Of a stretch of DNA of 64,000 bases, positions 39,056 through 48,460 are shown piece after piece. Each line of letters starts with the position of its first letter. Positions within the stretch are counted from its first letter, which is position 1. A model generated the notes under the pieces. It worked only from the letters and a program-made list of their open reading frames with translations, did no database searches and had not been told where the DNA came from. The translations under genes were made by a program, and so were the position numbers. This DNA is from Streptomyces aquilus (GTDB lineage Bacteria > Actinomycetota > Actinomycetes > Streptomycetales > Streptomycetaceae): the NCBI RefSeq assembly GCF_003955715.1, contig NZ_CP034463.1, positions 5,332,001 through 5,396,000 on the forward strand, written 5' to 3'.

Positions 39056-39649
39056 CTAGAAGGGGGGCTCGTCCGAGTAGCCGCCGCCACCGCCGCCGCC
39101 GGAGTTTCCACCCCAGCCGCCACCGCCGCCTGCCTGCTGGCCACCGGCGGGAGCGCCGGTCGCCCACGGGTCGTCGGCAGGAGCGCCGCCGCCCTGCTGG
39201 CCGCCGCCGGAGTTTCCACCCCAGCCACCGCCACCCTGGGCGCCACCGCCGCCGTAACCGCCCTGGCCACCGCGGCCGGCACCGCCGGCGGTCTTGGTGA
39301 CCTTGGCCGTGGCGTTCCGCAGGCTGGCGCCGACTTCCTCGACGTCCAGCTCGTAGACCGTGCGCTTGACGCCCTCACGGTCCTCGTAGGACCGCTGCTT
39401 CAGCCGGCCCTGCACGATGACGCGCATGCCTCGCTGGAGCGACTCGGCGACGTTCTCCGCCGCCTGACGCCAGACCGAGCAGGTCAGGAACAGGCTCTCG
39501 CCGTCCTTCCACTCGTTGGTCTGACGGTCGAAGGTGCGGGGGGTGGACGCGACACGGAACTTCGCGACCGCCGCACCGGACGGGGTGAAGCGCAGCTCGG
39601 GGTCGTCGACAAGATTGCCGACGACCGTGATGACGGTCTCGCCTGCCAT
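39056..39649 (-). CDS. ssb: Single-stranded DNA-binding protein
   Basis: This 197-residue SSB has the OB-fold start [37 protein letters not shown] long Gly-rich linker of repeated [12 protein letters not shown] type follows, and the acidic tip ends SDEPPF for partner binding. SSB coats single-stranded DNA during replication and repair. It is the main copy because it sits between rpsF and rpsR. The Gly-rich linker is unusually repetitive and its DNA contains near-direct repeats. Confidence 0.98.
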   Translation of the reverse strand: MAGETVITVVGNLVDDPELRFTPSGAAVAKFRVASTPRTFDRQTNEWKDGESLFLTCSVWRQAAENVAESLQRGMRVIVQGRLKQRSYEDREGVKRTVYELDVEEVGASLRNATAKVTKTAGGAGRGGQGGYGGGGAQGGGGWGGNSGGGQQGGGAPADDPWATGAPAGGQQAGGGGGWGGNSGGGGGGGYSDEPPF

Positions 39650-39730
39650 GGGGGAACCTCTCGGCGGGTTTGCTGCTGGCTGCTTTGTGGTGCTGCTACT
39701 CGAATCCCGAGATCAGCTGAGCGGGAGAGC

Positions 39731-40021
39731 TCAGTGGGTCTCGGGGCGGAGGACCTTGGTCCGGAGGACCGACTCGTTCAGGTTCATCTGGCGGTCGAGC
39801 TCCTTGACGACCGCAGGCTCGGCCTGCAGGTCGATGACCGAGTAGATGCCCTCGGGCTTCTTCTTGATCTCGTACGAGAGACGACGACGGCCCCAGGTGT
39901 CGACCTTCTCGACCTTTCCGTTGCCCTCACGGACGACGGAGAGGAAGTTCTCGATCAGGGGGGCGACAGCGCGCTCCTCCAGATCGGGGTCGAGGATGAC
40001 CATCACCTCGTAGTGACGCAT
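39731..40021 (-). CDS. rpsF: 30S ribosomal protein S6
   Basis: bS6 of 96 residues, beginning [21 protein letters not shown], with [35 protein letters not shown]. It heads the rpsF-ssb-rpsR-rplI operon. AAGGAGGTGG lies just upstream of ATG 40021. A 7-bp stem (GCCACGG / CCGTGGC at 40050-40068) sits just upstream of the ribosome site. S6 and S18 autoregulate their operon in several phyla, so this hairpin is worth testing, but I do not see the known motif with confidence. Confidence 0.98.
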   Translation of the reverse strand: MRHYEVMVILDPDLEERAVAPLIENFLSVVREGNGKVEKVDTWGRRRLSYEIKKKPEGIYSVIDLQAEPAVVKELDRQMNLNESVLRTKVLRPETH

Positions 40022-40230
40022 GTGGAACCCACCTCCTTTGGACTCAGCGGCCACGGTCGTTCCGTGGCAGGAGGGTTGTGATGCGTACGCAACGGTATCG
40101 GCCGCCACTGACAATCGGGGCTTCCTCGCGGTAGTCCCGGTCGGGGCATGGGCAGACACCAGTGCAGACGGTACAGACTACCCGCACACCGGCTTCCGGT
40201 TGAAATCCGGCCGCCGACGCCGACAATCTG

Positions 40231-40259
40231 TACACATCGGGTGTGTATGGCGCTACGAT
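40231..40259 (+). promoter_or_regulatory. Promoter with inverted repeat upstream of a small membrane protein gene
   Basis: TACACA (40231-40236), a 5-nt spacer and TGTGTA (40242-40247) form a perfect inverted repeat. The first arm is a fair -35 hexamer with TACGAT (40254-40259) 17 bp away. A regulator would be expected to bind across this promoter. Confidence 0.5.
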
Positions 40260-40285
40260 GCGCCGCCTTCCGCAGGAGGTGCCCT

Positions 40286-40600
40286 ATGGCACAAGCAATG
40301 CGACCCAACACCGTCGGAGGCCTCTTCGCCACGGACGGAAAGCCCCACCCCCTCCAGGACACGCTGCTCGCGGTGACCCTGGTGCTGGGCATCACGGCGT
40401 TCGTCACGGCGATGTTCCACAACCTGCACCTGCTCAGCTCCTGGGCCGGCCTGGTCGGGATCTGCACCGGCGCGTACGGTCAGTGGATCTCGGAGACGAC
40501 CCGTGAGCGCTTCGGACTGATCCTCGGTCTCGGCGCCTCGGCGGTCGGCTTCTTCCTCGGCATGGCCCACGGCGGCCTCTTCGGCGGAGTGATCAGCTGA
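40286..40600 (+). CDS. Small membrane protein of unknown function
   Basis: This 104-residue protein MAQAMRPNTVGGLFATDGKPHPLQD.. has three hydrophobic helices (about 28-48, 52-65, 78-100). GGAGG lies five to nine bases before ATG 40286. The family is conserved in Streptomyces beside the S6 operon as I recall, but without a known role. It is divergent from rpsF and 180 bases before femX on the same strand. Confidence 0.8.
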   Translation: MAQAMRPNTVGGLFATDGKPHPLQDTLLAVTLVLGITAFVTAMFHNLHLLSSWAGLVGICTGAYGQWISETTRERFGLILGLGASAVGFFLGMAHGGLFGGVIS

Positions 40601-40780
40601 CGCCAGGGACACCGTCCTCTTCACATCACCCAAAGCACCACGGAACACCTCGGCACCCCTGTGAGCCGGGGCGCAGGTTCCGTACGCCCAGTCGGGGCGC
40701 TCGCAAGGCGCAGTAGGCTTCGGCGCGAGAGCCGGAGCCCCTGTACCCATGGGGACACACCAGCCCGAGGAGCGCCCCGA

Positions 40781-41902
40781 ATGAGCCTGACCCTGAGGAC
40801 GATCAGCCGCGAGCAGCATCTGGCCTACATCCAGAGCCTGCCGTCGGCGAGCCACATGCAGGTTCCGGCCTGGGCAGACGTCAAGGCGGAATGGCGCTCG
40901 GAGAACCTCGGCTGGTTCGACGACAAGACCGGCGAGATGGTCGGTGCGGGCCTCGTGCTCTACCGCCAGCTGCCCAAGATCAAGCGCTATCTCGCCTATC
41001 TGCCCGAGGGCCCGGTCATCAACTGGTTCGCGCCGAATCTGACCGACTGGCTGGAACCGATGCTCGCCCACCTCAAGCACCAGGGCGCCTTCTCCGTGAA
41101 GATGGGCCCGCCGGTGATCATCCGGCGCTGGGAGGCCCCCTCCATCAAGGCGGGCATCCAGAACCCTGACGTGAAGCGACTGCGCGACATCGAGGCCGAC
41201 TTCATCGAGCCGCGCGCCTTCGAGGTCGCCGACAAGCTCCGTCGGATGGGCTGGCAGCAGGGTGAGGACGGCGGCGCCGGCTTCGGTGACGTCCAGCCGC
41301 GGTACGTCTACCAGGTGCCGCTGGCGAACCGGTCCCTGGAAGAGGTCCACAAGAACTTCAACCAGCTGTGGCGCCGCAACATCAAGAAGGCCGAGAAGGC
41401 CGGCGTCGAGGTCGTCCAGGGCGGCTACCACGACCTCGAGGAATGGCAGCGGCTCTACGAGATCACGGCCGTGCGCGACCACTTCCGGCCCCGCCCGCTG
41501 TCGTACTTCCAGCGCATGTGGACGGCCCTCAACACCGAGGACCCCAACCGCATGCGGCTGTACTTCGCCCGCCACAACGGCGTGAACCTGTCGGCGGCGA
41601 CGATGCTGATCGTCGGCGGGCACGTCTGGTACTCCTACGGCGCCTCCGACAACATCGGCCGTGAGGTCCGGCCCTCGAACGCGATGCAGTGGCGGATGCT
41701 GCGCGACGCCTACGCGCTCGGCGCCACCGTCTACGACCTGCGCGGCATCTCCGACTCGCTGGACGAGACCGACCACCTCTTCGGTCTGATCCAGTTCAAG
41801 GTCGGCACCGGCGGGCAGGCCGCCGAGTACCTCGGCGAGTGGGACTTCCCGCTCAACAAGCTGCTCCACAAGGCGCTCGACATCTACATGTCGCGCCGCT
41901 GA
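40781..41902 (+). CDS. femX: FemX-type lipid II:glycine glycyltransferase
   Basis: Fem proteins use glycyl-tRNA to add the first glycine of the peptidoglycan cross-bridge to lipid II in the cytoplasm. The 373-residue protein has the FemABX fold, with QVPAWADVKAEWRSENLGWFD, LFARHNGVNLSAATMLIVGGHVWYSYGASD and the C-terminal GLIQFKVGTGGQAAEYLGEWDFPLNK. ATG 40781 has GAGGAG upstream. In S. coelicolor FemX is essential unless the vancomycin resistance VanK is made. It is followed 65 bases later by a racemase-fold protein. Confidence 0.93.
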   Translation: MSLTLRTISREQHLAYIQSLPSASHMQVPAWADVKAEWRSENLGWFDDKTGEMVGAGLVLYRQLPKIKRYLAYLPEGPVINWFAPNLTDWLEPMLAHLKHQGAFSVKMGPPVIIRRWEAPSIKAGIQNPDVKRLRDIEADFIEPRAFEVADKLRRMGWQQGEDGGAGFGDVQPRYVYQVPLANRSLEEVHKNFNQLWRRNIKKAEKAGVEVVQGGYHDLEEWQRLYEITAVRDHFRPRPLSYFQRMWTALNTEDPNRMRLYFARHNGVNLSAATMLIVGGHVWYSYGASDNIGREVRPSNAMQWRMLRDAYALGATVYDLRGISDSLDETDHLFGLIQFKVGTGGQAAEYLGEWDFPLNKLLHKALDIYMSRR

Positions 41903-41967
41903 GCCACCACAATTCGCTTTCATACCTCTGATACACCGCAGCCACGAGAAAGGTTCCAGGTCCGGCC

Positions 41968-42999
41968 ATGGCGCTCACGCTCTACGTCGACACCGCGCGC
42001 TGGCGTGCGCACCACAAGCACGTGCAGGACCAGTTCCCAGGGCTCGTCCCGGTCTGCAAGGGCAACGGCTACGGCTTCGGACACGAGCGGCTCGCCGAGG
42101 AGGCCACGCGGCTCGGCTCGGACGTCCTCGCCGTCGGCACCACGTACGAGGCCGCGCGCATCAAGGACTGGTTCGGCGGTGACCTGCTGGTGCTGACGCC
42201 GTACCGGCGCGGCGAGGAGCCCGTCCCACTGCCCGACCGCGTCATCCGCTCGGTGTCGTCGATCGACGGGGTCTACGGCCTGGTGGGCGCCCGGGTGGTC
42301 ATCGAGGTGATGTCCTCGATGAAGCGGCACGGCATCAGCGAGCAGGACCTGCCGCAGCTGCACGCCGCCATAGAGAACGTCCGCCTGGAGGGCTTCGCCA
42401 TCCACCTGCCGCTGGACCGCACCGACGGGTCGGACGCCGTCGAGGAGGTCATCGGCTGGATGGACCGCCTGCGCGCGGCACGCCTGCCGCTGCACACGAT
42501 GTTCGTCAGCCACCTCAAGGCCGAGGATCTCGCCCGGCTCCAGCAGCAGTTCCCGCAGACCCGCTTCCGCGCGCGGATCGGCACGCGGCTGTGGTTGGGC
42601 GACCACGAGGCCACCGAGTACCGCGGGGCCGTCCTGGACGTCACGCGCGTGGCCAAGGGCGACCGCTTCGGCTACCGGCAGCAGAAGGCGGCCTCGGACG
42701 GCTTCCTGGTCGTCGTGGCGGGCGGTACGTCGCACGGGGTGGGCCTGGAGGCCCCGAAGGCCCTGCACGGCGTCATGCCGCGCGCCAAGGGCGTCGCCCG
42801 CGCGGGCCTTGCCACGGTGAACCGGAACCTTTCTCCGTTCGTCTGGGGCGGCAAGCAGCGCTGGTTCGCCGAGCCGCCGCACATGCAGGTGTCGATCCTG
42901 TTCGTGCCCTCCGACGCCCCCGAGCCGAAGGTCGGCGAGGAGCTGGTGGCCCATCTGCGGCACACCACCACGCAGTTCGACCGGATCGTCGACCGCTGA
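41968..42999 (+). CDS. Alanine racemase-fold PLP protein lacking the GYADG motif
   Basis: This 343-residue protein starts like an alanine racemase: VPVCKGNGYGFGHERLAEEA holds the likely PLP-lysine (the family has K-x-x-x-YGHG). Differences are strong after that. Where racemases have GYADG, with the second catalytic Tyr, this protein has VVAGGTSHGVGLEAP. The usual VEVDTGMGRLG segment is IEVMSSMKRHG. It may have lost racemase activity or act on another substrate. It lies directly after femX on the same strand, suggesting a role in peptidoglycan or amino acid handling. A strong hairpin follows. Confidence 0.8.
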   Translation: MALTLYVDTARWRAHHKHVQDQFPGLVPVCKGNGYGFGHERLAEEATRLGSDVLAVGTTYEAARIKDWFGGDLLVLTPYRRGEEPVPLPDRVIRSVSSIDGVYGLVGARVVIEVMSSMKRHGISEQDLPQLHAAIENVRLEGFAIHLPLDRTDGSDAVEEVIGWMDRLRAARLPLHTMFVSHLKAEDLARLQQQFPQTRFRARIGTRLWLGDHEATEYRGAVLDVTRVAKGDRFGYRQQKAASDGFLVVVAGGTSHGVGLEAPKALHGVMPRAKGVARAGLATVNRNLSPFVWGGKQRWFAEPPHMQVSILFVPSDAPEPKVGEELVAHLRHTTTQFDRIVDR

Positions 43000-43037
43000 G
43001 GGTCGTACGGCCGCCTGAGAAGCCGTAAGCAGACAGC

Positions 43038-43076
43038 CGAAAGGCCGTACACGGACTGCCCGTGTACGGCCTTTCG
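43038..43076. terminator. Bidirectional hairpin terminator
   Basis: CGAAAGGCCGTACACGG (43038-43054) pairs perfectly with its complement at 43060-43076 around a 5-nt loop. It lies after the racemase-fold gene and before the end of the convergent glycosyltransferase gene. Confidence 0.93.
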
Positions 43077-43130
43077 CTTGGCTTTACGGGGGCCTTCTGG
43101 CTTTACGGGGGACCATCAACCCCCGTTCGC

Positions 43131-44639
43131 TCAGAGCGAACTATCCCCGGTAGGGGAGTCTCCGCGCTCGCCCCACTCGACCTGCGGGCCGGCGAAGTGG
43201 GCCGCGTGCCGCGGGGGATGAGCGGCGGGGCCGAGCACGAACACGTCCTCCGCCCCGTCGAGCACACCGCCCGAGGGGTCGTCGTCGCCCGCTCGTCGTA
43301 CGACGTCCCGCTCCGGCATGAGGATGTCGCGCACGACGACGACGCACAGGTACAGCGTGCCCAGCAGATGCAGGCCGATGGCCCAGTGGTAGCCCTCCTG
43401 GGGCAGGCCCTTGTGGGCGTCCGCGCTGGTCGTGTACGCGAGGTACATCCAGATGCCCAGGAAGTACGCCACCTCGCACGCCTGCCAGATCAGGAAGTCC
43501 CGCCACTTGGGCCGGGCCAGCACCGCCAGCGGGACCAGCCACAGGACGTACTGCGGCGAGTAGACCTTGTTGGTCAGGATGAAGGCGGCGACGATCAGGA
43601 AGGCCAGCTGGGCGAAGCGCGGCCGGCGCGGGGCGGTCAGGGTGAGCGCGGCGATGCCGACGCAGCACAGCAGGACCAGCAGCGTGGCAAGCGTGTTGAC
43701 GGTGTCGGTGCTCAGCGGATCGGACGAGTTCTGGGCGAGGATCAGCCAGAAGGACCCGAAGTCGACGCCCCGCTCCTGGCTGAACTCGTAGAACTTCGCC
43801 CAGCCGTCCCAGGCGAGCAGCATCACCGGAAGGTTCACGACGAGCCAGGCGACCGCGGCACCACCGAACGCCTTCCCGAAGTCCCGCCACTTGCCGGCGC
43901 GCCAGCACAGCACGAAGAGGGGGCCGAGCAGGAAGACGGGGTAGAGCTTGGCGGCCGTGGCGAGGCCCAGCAGGACACCGAACGCGAGGGAACGGCCCCG
44001 GGACCACATGAGCATCGCGGCGGCCGTCAGGGAGACCGCCAGGAGGTCCCAGTTGATGGTGGCCGTCAGCGCGAAAGCGGGCGCCAGGGCGACCAGCAGA
44101 CCGTCCCAGGGGCGCCGGGCGTGCGTACGGGTCACGCAGACGGCGATGACGGCCGCGCAGGCCATCAGCATCCCGGCGTTGACCATCCAGTACCACTGTT
44201 CCTGGTCCTGGATGCTGCCGCTGCCCGGCGTGAGCCAGGCGGCCACCTCCATGAACACACCGGTCAGCACCGGGTATTCGAGGTACTCCATGTCGCCGTT
44301 GAGCTTGTCGAAGTACGGCACGAGGCCGTCGGCGAAGCCGCGCCCCGCGTAGAGGTGCGGGATGTCCGAGTAGCAGGCGTGTGTGTACTGCGAGCTGGCG
44401 CCGAAGAACCAGCCGCCGTTGTAGCAGGGCGCCTTCTGGATCAGGCCGAGGGCGAACATGCCGATGGCCACGAGCGCGATGACCCGCACGGGAGTCCACC
44501 AGGACGTCCCGAGCAGGGCACGCCGCCCGATGGGACCACCGATCAGCTCACTGCCGCTCGCGGCGATCTCGTCGTCCCTGGTAGGCCGCACCGGGTCCTG
44601 CTCGTGCACGCTCGCTCGCGTGGATTCTGCACTGGGCAT
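43131..44639 (-). CDS. GT87-type membrane glycosyltransferase (DUF2029)
   Basis: The 502-residue protein has about ten to twelve hydrophobic helices. It has GRGFADGLVPYFDKLNGDMEYLEYPVLTGVFMEVAAWLTP, the conserved loop of GT87 (polyprenol-phosphate mannose-dependent transferases). In mycobacteria such enzymes make lipomannan/lipoarabinomannan branches. The sugar and acceptor here are unknown. The ATG at 44639 begins a soluble 45-residue leader; longer in-frame starts reach into the parS site. Confidence 0.83.
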   Translation of the reverse strand: MPSAESTRASVHEQDPVRPTRDDEIAASGSELIGGPIGRRALLGTSWWTPVRVIALVAIGMFALGLIQKAPCYNGGWFFGASSQYTHACYSDIPHLYAGRGFADGLVPYFDKLNGDMEYLEYPVLTGVFMEVAAWLTPGSGSIQDQEQWYWMVNAGMLMACAAVIAVCVTRTHARRPWDGLLVALAPAFALTATINWDLLAVSLTAAAMLMWSRGRSLAFGVLLGLATAAKLYPVFLLGPLFVLCWRAGKWRDFGKAFGGAAVAWLVVNLPVMLLAWDGWAKFYEFSQERGVDFGSFWLILAQNSSDPLSTDTVNTLATLLVLLCCVGIAALTLTAPRRPRFAQLAFLIVAAFILTNKVYSPQYVLWLVPLAVLARPKWRDFLIWQACEVAYFLGIWMYLAYTTSADAHKGLPQEGYHWAIGLHLLGTLYLCVVVVRDILMPERDVVRRAGDDDPSGGVLDGAEDVFVLGPAAHPPRHAAHFAGPQVEWGERGDSPTGDSSL

Positions 44640-44671
44640 GGGGCACATCCTGCCGTACCTGCCTAGGAATA

Positions 44672-44734
44672 CGCCGAGGGCCGCCGCACCTGGTGAGTGC
44701 GACGGCCCATGTTTCACGTGAAACACCCTCGGCG
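44672..44734 (-). terminator. Nested inverted repeats with parS after the PBP gene
   Basis: CGCCGAGGG (44672-44680) pairs with CCCTCGGCG (44726-44734), with a smaller stem inside. The exact parS at 44711-44724 lies within this structure. On the minus strand this follows the PBP stop codon (44748). Confidence 0.55.
44711..44724. promoter_or_regulatory. parS site between glycosyltransferase and PBP genes
   Basis: Exact GTTTCACGTGAAAC, inside the nested inverted repeats after the PBP gene. Confidence 0.9.
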
Positions 44735-44747
44735 GGCGATATGGCGG

Positions 44748-47360
44748 CTAACCGGTCGATCCTCCGAAGATGCCGCCTCCATTGCCGTTTCCTCTGGTGG
44801 TGTCCGTCTCCGTGGCTGTCGGTGAGGAGGTCACGCCACCGTCCGTACCGCCGGTGTCCGTGCCCCCGCTGTCCGAGCACTGCCAGCTGAACTTGCAGGA
44901 CTCGCTGGCCGACGGCGAGGGAAGGACCTCGGTCTCGCTGGGCGTCGGGCTCGGCGTCGCGCTCGGCGTCTCACTCGGCGTCGCGGTGACGGACGGCGTC
45001 GGGGACGGCGCACCCGCCTCGTCCTGAATCTCACCGATCTTCTCGGCCTCCGGGAAGCCGGGGTCGTTGTCGCCCTTCAGAGCGGCCTTCATGTACTCGG
45101 TCCAGATGGACGTCGGGATGTCACCACCGTGGATGGACTCCACACCCGCCGTGCCGTTCATGGAGAGCAGCTCGCCCTCCTTCGGGTCCTCGCGGAACAT
45201 CGCGACCGACGTGGCGAGCTGCTGGGTGTAGCCGACGAACCAGGCCGACTTGTTGCTGTCGGTGGTACCGGTCTTGCCGGCGGCTGTACGGCCCAGGGCC
45301 AGTGCGTTCTTACCCGTACCGTTCTTGATGACGTTCTCGAGGGTGTCCGTGACGTTGTTCGCCACGTTCTCGGGCATCGCCAAGGTGAGCTTTGGCTTGC
45401 TGAAGCCCTGGACGTCCGTGCCGTTGTGCTTGACGCCGGTCACCGAGTACGGGTCGGCGTGCTTGCCGGAAGCGGCGAACGTCGCGTAGGCGTCGGCCAT
45501 CCGGATGGCGCTGGGTGTGGACGTACCGAGGGCGAAGGAGGGATTGAGGCCTGCGAAGGTGCTCTTCAGAATGCCGGACTTCTCAGCTACGTTCGCGACG
45601 TTGTCCAACCCCACGTCCACGGCGAGCTGCACGAACGGGGTGTTGATGGACTGCTCCATCGCCTTGCGCAGGCTGATGTAGCCCCAGGGATAGTCGCTCT
45701 CGTTCTCCTGGTAGAAGATCGAGTTGTCCTTGCGCAGGTAGTAAGTGCCGTCCGGTTTCTGGACCTTCAGATGGTCGTTGCCGTTGTACTTGCTCAGCGG
45801 CGAGACGCCGTTGTCCGGATCCTTGTATGTGCCGTACTCCATGGCCGCGGCAAGAACGAACGGCTTCCACGTCGAACCGACCGGCACACCCGAAGTGTCG
45901 GCGTTGTTGTTGAAGTGGCCGTTCTCGTAGCCCGCGCCGCCGTAGATCGCGACGATCGCGCCGTCCTTGGGCCGCACCGACGCCGCACCGAACTGGACGT
46001 GCTTGTCCTTCTCGCGCTTGTCGGGGTCGATGTTCTGGTCCTCGACCTTCTTTACGGCCTTGGCCAGATCGTTGACCTTGTCCTTCTCGAAGGTCGTGTA
46101 GATCTGGTAGCCGCCCTTGTCGAAGTCGGCCCGCGAGATGTTCGAGTGGGCCAGCACGTACTTCTTGGCCGTGTCGACGAGGTAGCTGATCTGGCCGGTC
46201 ATGCCCTTGGTCGCCTTGAGGCCCTGAGGCATGGGGTACTTCTTGATGGCCGTCTGGTACTTGGCGTCCGTCAGATGCTTGTCGTTGTGCATCTGCTCCA
46301 GGATCCAGCTCCAGCGTTCCTGGGAGCGCTTGAGGTTGGCGTCCTTGGTCGCCGAGGGGTCGATGCTCGTGTTGTCGATGGGGTCGTAGTACGTCGGGCC
46401 CTTGAGCAGCGCGGCGAGGAAGGCGCACTGGGAATCGGTGAGGTCCTCGGCATCCTCGCCGTAGTAGGTCTGCGCCGCGGCCTGGATGCCGTAGGCACCA
46501 CGGCCGTAGTACGAGGTGTTCAGGTAGCCCTGGAGGATGTCGTCCTTCGAGAGCTTCGTGCCCACCTTTATGGAAATGAACATCTCCTTGAACTTCCGGG
46601 AGATGGTCTGTTCCTGGCTCAGGTAGGTGTTCTTCACGTACTGCTGGGTGATGGTGGAACCACCCTGGGTGTCACCGCCGCGCGCCATGTTGGCGAGCGC
46701 TCGCGCGATACCCATGGGATCGACGCCCGAGTCGGTGTAGAAGCTCTTGTTCTCCGCGGAGATCACGGCCCACTGCATCGCCTTGGGGATCTTGGCGATG
46801 GAGACGTTCTGACGGTTCACACCGCTGCCGGTGGCGACCATCCGGCTGCCGTCAGCCCAGTAGTAGACGTTGTTCTCGGACTTCGCCGCGGCGTTCTCGC
46901 TGGGGATGCTCACCATGGCGTAGCCGATGCCCGCGATGGCCACCAGGCTGCCGAGGAAGGCGAGGCTGAGTCCGGAGACGAGGCGCCAGGAGGGAACCCA
47001 GCGCTGCCAGCCGTACTTGCCGGCACGTGGGTAGTCGATGAAGCGGTTCTTGGTGGAGGTGGCGACTCGGCCGCGTCCAGGGCCGGTGGAGCCGCGACGT
47101 GCGCCGCGCCCCGTGGGCTCGGGCGCTCTGCGTCGGCTGCCCCCGCCTCTCTGCGCCGCACGGCGGGCGTCGGCGCGGCCGCTGTACGGCCGCTCCTCCG
47201 CACCCGACTCGTGGGAACCCGACCCGTACGCGTCGGAAGGAGATCCGGTGGCGCCACGCGGTGCCGCACGGCGGCCGGAGGACGAGCCGGACTGGCCGCG
47301 TCGGGCCGCGGCACGTCCGCCTCCCTGCGGCTGCGGCGGTTTGCGACGGTGCTCGCTCAT
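44748..47360 (-). CDS. Class A penicillin-binding protein (transglycosylase/transpeptidase)
   Basis: This bifunctional peptidoglycan synthase of 870 residues has a basic Arg/Gly/Pro-rich cytoplasmic leader (1-110) and one membrane helix (about 120-150). A GT51 domain holds the VISAENKSFYTDSGVDPMGIARA and GGSTITQQYVKN motifs. The transpeptidase domain holds GVPVGSTWKPF (S-x-x-K near 493) and KTGTT. A Ser/Thr/Pro-rich extracellular tail of SPTPSV and SETPSATP repeats follows. ATG 47360 has AGGAG ten bases upstream. It probably polymerises and cross-links the wall during growth or sporulation. Confidence 0.93.
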   Translation of the reverse strand: MSEHRRKPPQPQGGGRAAARRGQSGSSSGRRAAPRGATGSPSDAYGSGSHESGAEERPYSGRADARRAAQRGGGSRRRAPEPTGRGARRGSTGPGRGRVATSTKNRFIDYPRAGKYGWQRWVPSWRLVSGLSLAFLGSLVAIAGIGYAMVSIPSENAAAKSENNVYYWADGSRMVATGSGVNRQNVSIAKIPKAMQWAVISAENKSFYTDSGVDPMGIARALANMARGGDTQGGSTITQQYVKNTYLSQEQTISRKFKEMFISIKVGTKLSKDDILQGYLNTSYYGRGAYGIQAAAQTYYGEDAEDLTDSQCAFLAALLKGPTYYDPIDNTSIDPSATKDANLKRSQERWSWILEQMHNDKHLTDAKYQTAIKKYPMPQGLKATKGMTGQISYLVDTAKKYVLAHSNISRADFDKGGYQIYTTFEKDKVNDLAKAVKKVEDQNIDPDKREKDKHVQFGAASVRPKDGAIVAIYGGAGYENGHFNNNADTSGVPVGSTWKPFVLAAAMEYGTYKDPDNGVSPLSKYNGNDHLKVQKPDGTYYLRKDNSIFYQENESDYPWGYISLRKAMEQSINTPFVQLAVDVGLDNVANVAEKSGILKSTFAGLNPSFALGTSTPSAIRMADAYATFAASGKHADPYSVTGVKHNGTDVQGFSKPKLTLAMPENVANNVTDTLENVIKNGTGKNALALGRTAAGKTGTTDSNKSAWFVGYTQQLATSVAMFREDPKEGELLSMNGTAGVESIHGGDIPTSIWTEYMKAALKGDNDPGFPEAEKIGEIQDEAGAPSPTPSVTATPSETPSATPSPTPSETEVLPSPSASESCKFSWQCSDSGGTDTGGTDGGVTSSPTATETDTTRGNGNGGGIFGGSTG

Positions 47361-47726
47361 CGAACGACTACTCCTAGGGCAGGCGCACCTTTGCGCGCCT
47401 GGAAACGGCGGCTGCTGGTTTCCGGTCCCCCCGAAGTACGGATGTGGTCGCTTGCGCATTCACCCGTACTGCACCGGGGACGACGACGCCCCCAGACGTC
47501 ACTCGGTTCCCGGTGGTGTGCATGCCGCACAGACTACGCACCGTCAAAACCCGTCTAGCCCCGAAGTTCACCCCAAATCAGGCAACTTGCCTCCAACGAA
47601 TCGGTGATGTGATCCCGTTCACCATCCCCGCACTTGTCGCATCCGGAAGGCCGTTCTATCGTCGTGATGTATCGAGTCGATACATCAGAGCGACATAAGC
47701 GAGCGGAAGGCCGAGAGGAGGCGACC
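47361..47726. other. Divergent promoter region between the PBP and PadR genes
   Basis: This 366-bp stretch has no gene I can support. It holds the PBP promoter on one side and, at 47665-47687, the palindromic operator of the PadR gene on the other. AGGCGCA (about 47378) and TGCGCGCCT form a weak dyad near the PBP start. Confidence 0.5.
47665..47687. promoter_or_regulatory. Perfect 10-3-10 inverted repeat, likely PadR operator
   Basis: TGATGTATCG (47665-47674), a 3-nt spacer and CGATACATCA (47678-47687) are exact reverse complements. It contains the PadR core ATGT..ACAT and lies 39 bp before the PadR start codon, where it would cover the promoter of the PadR-ino1 operon. Confidence 0.8.
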
Positions 47727-48416
47727 ATGAGCCGGCGTTCCGGGATCCTGGAGTTCGCCGTACTCGGTCTCCTGCGCGAGTCCCCGATGCACGGCTATGA
47801 GCTGCGCAAACGACTCAATACGTCACTGGGTGTGTTCCGTGCGTTCAGCTACGGCACGCTCTACCCCTGCCTCAAGACGCTGGTCGCCAACGGCTGGTTG
47901 ATCGAGGAATCGGGGAACGCTCCCGAGGACGCCCTCGCCGCATCACTGGCGGGGCGTCGCGCCAAGATCGTCTATCGGTTGACGGCGGAAGGTAAGGAGC
48001 ACTTCGAGGAGCTGCTCTCCCAGACCGGCCCCGACGCGTACGAGGACGAGCACTTCGCCGCGCGTTTCGCCTTCTTCGGGCAGACGTCGCGCGATGTGCG
48101 CGTGCGGGTGCTGGAAGGCCGCCGCAGCCGGCTGGAGGAGCGCCTGGACAAGATGCGCGTCTCGTTCGCGCGCACCCGGGAGCGCCTCGACGACTACACG
48201 CTTGAGCTCCAGCGCCACGGAATGGAGTCCGTGGAGCGCGAAGTGCGCTGGCTGAACGAGCTCATCGAGAGCGAGCGGGCCGGACGGGACCTTCGTGGTT
48301 CCACCGGGGGGCCCGCTCAGTCCTCTCAGCAGAACAACACAACTGGAGCGACGGGCAACCTGCCACGGCCCGGGGACACCCCCCGGACCGATCTGCCCGA
48401 CGACACCGCCACGTGA
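47727..48416 (+). CDS. PadR-family transcriptional regulator
   Basis: This 229-residue protein has the PadR winged-helix signature [25 protein letters not shown] and [16 protein letters not shown], then a helical effector/dimerisation domain. Its tail is Ser/Thr/Asn-rich. GAGGAGG precedes ATG 47727. It is followed by ino1 at 44 bases and preceded by a perfect palindromic operator, so self-regulation of a PadR-ino1 unit is likely. The effector is unknown. Confidence 0.92.
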   Translation: MSRRSGILEFAVLGLLRESPMHGYELRKRLNTSLGVFRAFSYGTLYPCLKTLVANGWLIEESGNAPEDALAASLAGRRAKIVYRLTAEGKEHFEELLSQTGPDAYEDEHFAARFAFFGQTSRDVRVRVLEGRRSRLEERLDKMRVSFARTRERLDDYTLELQRHGMESVEREVRWLNELIESERAGRDLRGSTGGPAQSSQQNNTTGATGNLPRPGDTPRTDLPDDTAT

Positions 48417-48460
48417 GCGCCCAGTCAGGGCCTCACTCGTACACACAGGGAGCAACCGGA

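Noticed and set aside
40022..40285. S6:S18 autoregulatory leader of rpsF
   Set aside because: A 7-bp hairpin is present, but I cannot place the conserved CCG-bearing bulge and loop of the known motif.
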